Origin: Baffinella frigidus
Taxonomy: Eukaryota > Cryptophyceae > Cryptomonadales > Baffinellaceae
Assembly: GCA_026770585.1 (NCBI GenBank)
Contig: MU646892.1
Span: forward strand, 187,818-198,238
Direction of reading: 5' to 3'
DNA length: 10,421 nt
A program made the position numbers and the translations under genes. Below the pieces are notes generated by a model. That model had not been told where the DNA came from, made no database searches, and saw nothing but the letters and a program-made list of their open reading frames with translations. Below are positions 6,728 to 10,421 of this stretch, in pieces (the first letter of the stretch is position 1; the number at the start of each line of letters is the position of its first letter).

Positions 6728-6960
6728 GGAGGGGGGACACCTGCCTGTCCGCTTCCTCGATATGTGTCTGGTGGCTCCCCCACCCACCGCGCATGCGGAG
6801 AGAGCGATCCAGCGAGCGAGAGCGACAGAGCGACCCAGAGAGAAAGAGCGAGGGAGAGAGAAAGAGAGAGGGAGAGAGTTTGTGTGTCAGGGAGACACCA
6901 CCCCGCCTGCTTCCTTGATATGTGTCAGGTCGATGCCCCCCCCGCGGATGGAGCGATCGA
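6728..6960 (+). repeat. Duplicated segment flanking a GA microsatellite
   Basis: 6728-6811 and 6891-6960 are diverged copies sharing GACACC, GCTTCCT[CT]GATATGTGTC, GCC/CCCCC and GGAG..GCGATC. Between them lies an ~85-bp GA tract (6797-6879). In the same plus frame the copies give RFLDMCLVAPPP and CFLDMCQVDAPP. On the minus strand they give THIEEA and THIKEA, so coding direction is not settled from the repeat alone. Confidence 0.7.
6891..6928 (+). CDS. Candidate small exon, unknown product
   Basis: GTTTGTGTGTCAG (AG at 6889-6890) precedes GG|AGA CAC CAC..., giving RHHPACFLDMCQ and ending at CAG|GTCGAT. Entry phase 1 matches the exit of 6472-6618, and exit phase 0 matches E1 at 7345. A truncated copy with its own AG lies upstream at about 6728. 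Only 38 bp long, with a GA-rich rather than pyrimidine-rich approach, so it is weak. Confidence 0.25.
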
Positions 6961-6970
6961 GATGTACTGT

Positions 6971-7101
6971 CTAGCTCTGCCCCACTTGATCTTGGTTCCT
7001 CACTAAATACATTTAGAGCAGGACTCTGTACAAACGTTCCACTACAAAGAGCATCTACAATGGATTCAATTGGGAGCCACGCCAAACTGAGGCAGCGCTA
7101 G
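6971..7101 (+). mobile_element. MITE-like element M1
   Basis: A 131-bp segment with terminal inverted repeats: left CTAGCTCTGCCCCACTTGAT, right end (reverse complement) CTAGCGCTGCCTCAGTTTGG. The internal GAGCAGGACTCTGTACAAAC is related to the interiors of the copies at 8363, 8452 and 9273. No transposase is encoded, as expected for a non-autonomous element. A target duplication is not evident; the outer CTAG or TA could contain it. It sits 42 bp after the candidate donor at 6929. Confidence 0.6.
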
Positions 7102-7140
7102 TCCTTGCAAAGCAAAGAGCTGCCGATATCAGGCGCCGCA

Positions 7141-7158
7141 GCAGGAGGACATGCTTGA
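7141..7158 (+). repeat. Truncated copy of the E1 3' splice boundary
   Basis: GCAGGAGGACATGC (7141-7154) matches CCAGGCGGACATGC (7341-7354) at 12 of 14 positions, exactly 200 bp upstream, with AG in the same place. It is followed directly by the telomere-like array that precedes E1. Confidence 0.5.
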
Positions 7159-7159
7159 G

Positions 7160-7335
7160 CCTAAATCCTAAAATCCTAAGCCTAAACCCCAAACCCCAAA
7201 CCCTCGACCTAAACCCCCAAAACCTAAAACCTAGACTTTAAACCCTGAACCCCATACCCCAAACCCCAAACCCCAAACCCTGAACCCTGAACCCCAAACT
7301 CTGAACCCCACACCCCAAAGCCTGAACCCTCAACC
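7160..7335 (+). repeat. Telomere-like array immediately upstream of E1
   Basis: CCCTAAA/CCCCAAA/CCCTGAA units, C-rich strand on plus, running to within about 10 bp of the CACACCAG acceptor of E1. Confidence 0.88.
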
Positions 7336-7344
7336 GCACACCAG

Positions 7345-7488
7345 GCGGACATGCAGCAGAGGAAGGGGGCCCCGCGCGCGCGCCTCGAGGAGATTGTTGA
7401 TGGTGCCTACGATCGGTCCTCCTCCCCGCCCCGTGCCACTTCCCACCCCACCCGCTCGAACTCGTCATTCTCGACGGGGCTACAATTG
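7345..7488 (+). CDS. Exon E1 of an unrecognised Ser/Pro-rich protein gene
   Basis: The segment is preceded by a telomere-like array and the acceptor CGCACACCAG. It reads GCG GAC ATG CAG CAG ... in phase 0 for 48 codons and ends at TTG|GTCCCT in phase 0. Peptide features are a charged start with RLEEIVDGAYDRSSSPPRA, then a Ser/Thr/Pro-rich stretch ending SNSSFSTGLQL, which looks disordered. Without splicing the frame would meet a TGA about 20 bases later, which supports the donor. The ATG at 7351 could alternatively be a start codon if this were the first exon. Phase agrees with E2. I recognise no domain. The exon lies between two telomere-like arrays, and a copy of its acceptor lies 200 bp upstream. 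Confidence 0.55.
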
Positions 7489-7525
7489 GTCCCTCCCCGC
7501 TCCACTTGACGCCCACTCTACACTC

Positions 7526-7690
7526 CTCTAAACCGTAAACCATACACCATACACCATTAATATGAAACCCGAAATCCTAGACCCCAAACCCCGACCCTTA
7601 AACCCTAAGCCCCAAGCCCTAAGCCCTAATCTCTAAGCCCCACACCCTACACCCTAAACACTGAACCCTAGACCCTAAACCCTGAACCCG
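7526..7690 (+). repeat. Telomere-like array in intron E1-E2
   Basis: CCCTAAA, CCCTAAG, CCCCAAA and CCCTGAA units, C-rich strand on plus, ending exactly where the duplicated E2 block starts (7691). Confidence 0.87.
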
Positions 7691-7771
7691 CCTTTCGTTT
7701 GCACAAAGGCTCATCTGTTCTCGACGAATCCTCAGGAACCCCACAAGGGGTTCTCTGGTGAGAGGTGTATT
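7691..7771 (+). repeat. 81-bp partial duplicate of the E2 splice boundary and exon start
   Basis: CCTTTCGTTTGCAC + AAAGGCTCATCTGTTCTCGA is repeated as CCTTTTGTTTGCAG + GTAGGCTCACCTGTTGGTGA from 7772, a period of 81 bp. In the same frame the first copy gives GSSVLDESSGTPQGVLW against GSPVGDESKWGFLW in E2. The copy has lost its AG (CAC for CAG) but carries a donor-like TG|GTGAGAGG. Confidence 0.7.
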
Positions 7772-7785
7772 CCTTTTGTTTGCAG

Positions 7786-7883
7786 GTAGGCTCACCTGTT
7801 GGTGACGAATCCAAATGGGGGTTTCTGTGGCAAGAAGGTTCGTCCCCGTGTCGAGTGTCAGTCTGGCCGTGTCTCAAGAAACG
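7786..7883 (+). CDS. Exon E2 of the same gene model
   Basis: A strong acceptor, TTCCTTTTGTTTGCAG (AG at 7784-7785), is followed by GTA GGC TCA CCT... in phase 0. The peptide contains GDESKWGFLWQEG and CRVSVWPCLKK. It ends at the donor CG|GTGAGA (GT at 7884), exit phase 2; reading on would give a TGA immediately, supporting splicing. The leftover CG joins the single G that opens E3 to make an Arg codon. The exon is Trp-rich (three in 32 codons), unlike the disordered E1 and E5, so it may belong to a folded part together with E3. VWPCLKK only superficially recalls the RWP.RK motif (wrong spacing after CR). An inexact copy of this exon start lies directly upstream. Confidence 0.6.
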
Positions 7884-7991
7884 GTGAGAGAGGGTTACGT
7901 TGGTAGAGTGCCTGGCTGGTACAGGACGTTTCGCTCCGGCCTCCTGCCCCGAGGACAGAGCCGTGCGATGGCGCACTTCTCGGCCTGCCCG

Positions 7992-8230
7992 GTGTCGACA
8001 CACATGCGGCTGCCTCGGTGTTGACACACATGCGGCTGCCTCTCGGAAGCAGGGTGCAGGTGCGGGAGAGCGGAGGAGGGGTGGCTCTGATGGTGGCGCG
8101 GCGTTGACACATACTGTTGTCTCCCGGGAACAGGGCGCAGGTGCGTGAATCCGGAGGGGGACAGGTTTTGGTGGTAGCGCGGTTCGAGGCTTTCACGATG
8201 TTGACAAGTAGTGTTGTCTCCCGGGAGCAG
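7992..8230 (+). repeat. Serial copies of the E3 splice boundary in intron E2-E3
   Basis: The intron end GTTGACA...TGTTGTCTCCCGGGAGCAG and the E3 start occur three times. Exon-start copies begin at 8053 and 8134 and the intact exon begins at 8231. A fourth piece of the intron part (GTCGACACACATGCGGCTGC at 7994) precedes them. Spacings are 81 and 97 bp. The 8053 copy reads VQVRESGGGVALMVAR and then a stop. The 8134 copy reads AQVRESGGGQVLVVARFEAF and then a stop within seven codons. All keep AG at the same position and the same frame. Confidence 0.8.
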
Positions 8231-8339
8231 GGTGCAGGTGCGGGAGTGTGGTGGAGGAGAGGCGCTGGTGGTAGCGCGGTTTGAGGCGTTCGTCTACCGC
8301 GCGTCCCTCGGACAGCTTGTCATCACCCACATTGCCAAG
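8231..8339 (+). CDS. Exon E3 of the same gene model
   Basis: Acceptor TCTCCCGGGAGCAG (AG at 8229-8230), then G|GTG CAG GTG CGG... entering in phase 2 as E2 requires. The peptide contains VRECGGGEALVVARFEAF and YRASLGQLVITHIAK, strand-rich and well ordered in appearance. The exon ends at AAG|GTCTAC in phase 0. If not spliced, the frame would stop at a TAG (8364-8366) lying in the MITE-like element. The pattern V.VRE..G...VVAR.EAF loosely recalls the start of BAH domains, but this is not enough to name it. Two truncated upstream copies keep the V.VRES/CGGG..LVVARFEAF core while differing in other residues. They could be alternative exon starts or debris. Confidence 0.62.
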
Positions 8340-8362
8340 GTCTACCCCTGCCCAAACCCTCC

Positions 8363-8451
8363 CTAGCTCTGCCTGAGTAAAACTGGACTCGTCATGCAAA
8401 AGAGCAGGAAATCTGGTACATAGTTGCAACTAAAACACATTTATGGCGAGC
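8363..8451 (+). mobile_element. MITE-like element M2a (partial)
   Basis: Starts CTAGCTCTGCCTGAGT and includes AAGAGCAGGAAATCTGGTAC, related to the interior of M1. It lacks the far terminal repeat because M2b begins at 8452, so it is a truncated tandem neighbour. It lies 23 bp after the E3 donor. Confidence 0.5.
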
Positions 8452-8590
8452 CCAACTCTGCCTCACTTGGGTTACCCCACTATTCTCAAGTTGACATGCA
8501 GGGCATGCGGTGCAAATCCGTCAACTTTGGAGCGGAAAAGAGCCAGGGTTCATCTCATCGGTGAGCCCACACAGAAAGAGACAGAGCTAG
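8452..8590 (+). mobile_element. MITE-like element M2b
   Basis: A 139-bp copy running from CCAACTCTGCCTCACTTGGG to CAGAGCTAG. It shares GTTGACATGC, CGGTGCAAATCCGTCA and CTTTGGAGCGGAAAA with the reverse complement of M3 (9273-9438), giving clear family membership. The GGTGCAAATCC part resembles a Pol III B box (GGTTCGAATCC), but no A box was found. Confidence 0.65.
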
Positions 8591-8742
8591 ACTTTTTGAC
8601 TCCGCACAGCATCGCAGATGCTGACACGGCGTAGAGACCGAAGGCCTCCTGCTGAGTCGACACTCCCCTCTCCAATGTCCCTCTCGTGCCCGCCTCTCTC
8701 AAACAGCACGGCGTGCAAAAGAGAGACACCGTGCTGGGGTGT

Positions 8743-8840
8743 AGCTCTCCTGCTGAGTGCTCACCAGGAGAGCTCACGTGCAGCCCTTTCACTCACCTGA
8801 CGCGTCAGGTGAGTCAGTACGCACCCTGGTGAACACCAGG
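8743..8840. repeat. Three successive perfect inverted repeats
   Basis: (1) AGCTCTCCTG (8743-8752) and CAGGAGAGCT (8765-8774), 12-nt loop. (2) A perfect 24-bp palindrome at 8791-8814, half-site ACTCACCTGACG, centre ACGCGT. (3) CCTGGTG (8825-8831) and CACCAGG (8834-8840), 2-nt spacer. The palindrome contains the consensus donor CAG|GTGAGT on both strands (plus: 8806-8814). A frame of 17 codons between CTGCTGAG (8757) and CAG|GTGAGT would be an in-phase micro-exon, but support is thin. Confidence 0.85.
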
Positions 8841-9063
8841 TCGGGTCCCTTCTCTCGACGTTTCTGCCAAGGAACACCGCACCAAACGAACAAACCTCTC
8901 GCTCCCCTCACTAGATTGTACAAGATGTAGATTTCCACCGCGTGGTCCACCACAACCGTTCCGGTCAGGATTCTGCGAGGTTTCTGCAAAAAAAAAGGAA
9001 TACAGCACACCGAACGAACGAACCTCTCGCTCACCTGACCCCCCCCCTCCCCCCACACACCAG
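8834..9063 (+). repeat. Duplicated block upstream of E4 (splice boundary copy)
   Basis: CACCAGGTCGGG...CTTCTCTCGACG at 8834-8860 copies CACCAGGTCGGG...CCTCTGGACG at 9058-9084. Within the block, CGACGTTTCTGCC..AACGAACAAACCTCTCGCTC (8858-8904) is repeated as CGAGGTTTCTGC..AACGAACGAACCTCTCGCTC (8977-9032). The intron thus holds a copy of the acceptor and exon start of E4, as seen for E2 and E3. On the minus strand TTCCTTTTTTTTTGCAG (8987-9003) also resembles an acceptor. Confidence 0.75.
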
Positions 9064-9273
9064 GTCGGGGACCTCCTCTGGACGCAACCAACAATGCACT
9101 CCCTCTCCGGCAAGCTCGGAGGCTCAACAGACCAAGGGTGGTCCGGCATCGCGCGCTGGCTGGCGGCAGCCTCCCCCCTGCCTCCTCCGAATCCTCACGA
9201 TGAGAGGTCGCCGCTCAAGTCGCCGGATTTCTCGAATGCGGGGCGCAGCGTGCCCAGCTCAACCCCTTTCCAG
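9064..9273 (+). CDS. Exon E4 of the same gene model
   Basis: A C-rich pyrimidine tract and CACACACCAG (AG at 9062-9063) are followed by GTC GGG GAC CTC CTC TGG... in phase 0 for 70 codons, matching the phase-0 exit of E3. The peptide includes WSGIARWLAAASPLPPP and then a charged, Ser/Pro-rich tail with SPLKSPDFSNAGRSVPSS. The exon ends at CAG|GCAAGC, a GC-type donor with otherwise ideal context, exit phase 0. An ATG at 9094 lies inside. The donor coincides with the outer end of the MITE-like element M3, so the exon-intron border and the element border are the same point. A truncated copy of the acceptor and exon start lies 224 bp upstream. Confidence 0.6.
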
Positions 9274-9438
9274 GCAAGCAATATCTACCTCTGCCTCACT
9301 CTGATTTGCTCTCGCCAATTTGGTGGGGCCGGGCCTTTTTTCGCTCCAAAGATGACGAATTTGTACCGCAACTGCAGCATGTCAAATTAAGAAAAGTCAG
9401 GGTCAACCCGACTGAGGCAGAGCTAGATTCTGCTTCCC
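9273..9438 (-). mobile_element. MITE-like element M3 with long terminal inverted repeats
   Basis: The left end GGCAAGCAATATCTACCTCT pairs with the right end (reverse complement) GGGAAGCAGAATCTAGCTCT and continues through GCCTCA[CG]TC; 24 of 29 positions match. The interior matches M2b in reverse. At ~166 bp it is the copy with the longest recognisable termini. It encodes nothing. It occupies the first third of the inferred intron E4-E5, and its left terminus supplies the GCAAGC donor of E4. Confidence 0.65.
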
Positions 9439-9595
9439 GTGCCCCTTGGACCCCCTCCTGCTTTCGTATTCAACTCCATCCAACTTTCAATAATATCATC
9501 TCCTATTTCGATGAGTACCCGCATCTCTTGCTCCTCCTGTTTGCCTCACCGGGTGCATCAACCTGCGTCCTTTCTCTCGACACCCAGCCACAGCC

Positions 9596-9745
9596 CTGAC
9601 CCTCACCCTCACCCTGACCCTCATCCTAACCCTGTTCCTGATCCTGTCCCTCTACCCTCACCCTCACCCCCACCCTCACCCTCAACCTCATCCTCACCCT
9701 CACCCTCACCCTCACCCTCACCCCGACCCTAACCCCGCACCCCTC
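9596..9745 (+). repeat. Hexamer CCCTCA/CCCTGA/CCCTAA array
   Basis: Unlike the heptamer arrays elsewhere, units here are six bases (CCCTCA dominant, with CCCTGA, CCTGTT and CCCTAA). The middle base varies as in the heptamers. The register shifts by one base near 9655. It ends in ACCCCGCACCCCTCCAG and so doubles as the pyrimidine tract of the E5 acceptor. Confidence 0.9.
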
Positions 9746-9748
9746 CAG

Positions 9749-10069
9749 CAGCAACCCGCGCCCGGATCCTTCATCCAGACCAACCCCCCACCCGCACCGC
9801 TCTCCAACGAGGCCGAGCCTTTCCTCGCGGCGCTCAAACTCCTCGCATCCCCCACCCCCGGTGTGACCCCTGGGGGGAGCAAGAAGACGTCGCCTGACTC
9901 CTTGCATCGGGGGTCGCATGAGGGGTCGGTGACGCCACCTCTCGAGGGGTCCTGGTCAGCACAGAAAAGGACGCCTCCACAGCCGGCCGTGCGACACTCT
10001 CTCTCGGGGGAGGGCCCAGCGATGGTGTCGCTCTCGGGAGGGGGGGTTGTGAAGGATCATCCAGCGATG
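9749..10069 (+). CDS. Exon E5 of the same gene model, Ser/Pro-rich
   Basis: The acceptor is the tandem CTCCAG|CAG|CAA (AG at 9747-9748, with an alternative three bases on), entering in phase 0 as E4 requires. The frame is open through EAEPFLAALKLLASPTPG, SKKTSPDSLHRGSHEGS and RHSLSGEGPAMVSLSGGG. This is a Ser/Pro/Gly-rich, probably disordered region with one short hydrophobic helix. A good donor GTGAGC at 10070 follows ATG and would give exit phase 0. If unused, the frame continues to a TAA at 10166-10168 inside the next telomere-like array. CCAGCGATGGTG occurs twice (10016 and 10061), an internal duplication of the donor context. No domain is recognised. Confidence 0.5.
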
Positions 10070-10149
10070 GTGAGCGTGGTGGGGCAGCTGGCGTCGCAGC
10101 GCCACCACCAGTCCTCCCCGCAGTGGTCGGCGATCACCAAGTCACATTC

Positions 10150-10340
10150 CCTAAACCCTAAACCCTAAACCCTACATCCTGTATCCTGAGCCCTAAACCC
10201 TAAACCCTAAACCCTAACCCCTTAACCCTAAACCCTGACCCTTAAACCCTAAACCCTAGTCCCTAATCTCTAAACCCTACACCCCACACCCTGAACCCTG
10301 AACACCAAACCCTAAACACTAAACCCTGAACCCTCAACCA
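10150..10340 (+). repeat. Telomere-like array before E6
   Basis: Relatively clean CCCTAAA runs near 10150-10260, then CCCTGAA and CCCTCAA variants, C-rich strand on plus. It ends ACCCTCAACCAG, so its last unit contributes the AG of the next candidate acceptor. Confidence 0.9.
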
Positions 10341-10341
10341 G

Positions 10342-10421
10342 GACACACTCCGGAAGCACACACTCCCTCCCGGTCGTCCTCTCCCACTCATGCATCCAAC
10401 CCTCCCTCCCCCTCCTCCCCC
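10342..10421 (+). CDS. Candidate exon E6 (partial at window end)
   Basis: After CCTCAACCAG (AG at 10340-10341) the phase-0 frame GAC ACA CTC CGG AAG CAC... stays open to the window edge. It gives DTLRKHTLPPGRPLPL and then a Pro-rich run. It fits the phase-0 exit proposed for E5. It is short and low in complexity, so support is modest. Confidence 0.3.

Noticed and set aside
7840-7883. Second half of the RWP-RK domain in E2 (CRVSVWPCLKK)
   Set aside because: The family has six residues between CR and WP and a Gly-Ile before RWP; here there are three and no GI, so the likeness is probably chance.
8231-8339. BAH domain start in E3
   Set aside because: Only a loose V.V....G..VAR.EA pattern; too short and no downstream BAH features are visible, so it was not used as a name.
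8452-8590. tRNA-derived SINE because of a B-box-like GGTGCAAATCC
   Set aside because: No A box at the expected distance, no tRNA fold, and the terminal inverted repeats point to a MITE instead.

Overview
The window looks like nuclear DNA of a eukaryotic microalga. The grounds are: (i) large degenerate arrays of the plant/alga-type telomere heptamer CCCTAAA and its CCCTGAA/CCCTCAA variants; (ii) a recognisable half of an RWP-RK DNA-binding domain, a family typical of the green lineage but also found in other protists; (iii) several short open segments bounded by AG acceptors and GT/GC donors with matching intron phases; (iv) abundant CT, CA and GA microsatellites, minisatellites and MITE-like elements. 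A green alga of the prasinophyte type or a dinoflagellate would both fit; the sequence alone does not decide. There are no prokaryotic operons, no CRISPR array, and no rRNA or tRNA gene that I can see.

Layout. 1-300: inverted copy of a dispersed repeat (family R). 306-1308: about 1 kb of degenerate telomere-like repeat. 1311-1989: serial partial copies of one RWP-RK exon, most followed by a CT microsatellite, the last being the most intact. 1990-2500: unique DNA with palindromes. 2535-3065: minisatellite built on the palindrome TGGGTCGACCCA. 3068-3365: minus-strand coding-like segment with an apparent frameshift. 3364-3543: CT tract and a 21-bp tandem repeat. 3545-4135: AT-richer unique DNA. 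4141-4386 and 4979-5163: three more family R copies. 4901-5923: long open frame and a candidate exon. 6003-6225: 44-bp minisatellite. 6313-6447: telomere-like array.

7345-10421 holds the best gene evidence. It is a plus-strand gene model of six exons (E1 7345-7488, E2 7786-7883, E3 8231-8339, E4 9064-9273, E5 9749-10069, E6 from 10342), whose phases fit from exon to exon (0/0, 0/2, 2/0, 0/0, 0/0, 0). Two weaker exons (6472-6618, 6891-6928) may precede it. The product is Ser/Pro-rich and I do not recognise it. Whether the RWP-RK exon belongs to the same gene is unknown.

The most interesting point is the intron architecture. Most inferred introns hold truncated copies of their own 3' splice site plus the start of the following exon. 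Telomere-like C-strand arrays, whose core CT[A/G/C]A fits the branch-point consensus yUnAy, sit directly before many acceptors. Members of one MITE-like family sit just after the inferred donors, and one member's terminus coincides with a GC donor. All gene models here are read by eye and need transcript evidence.
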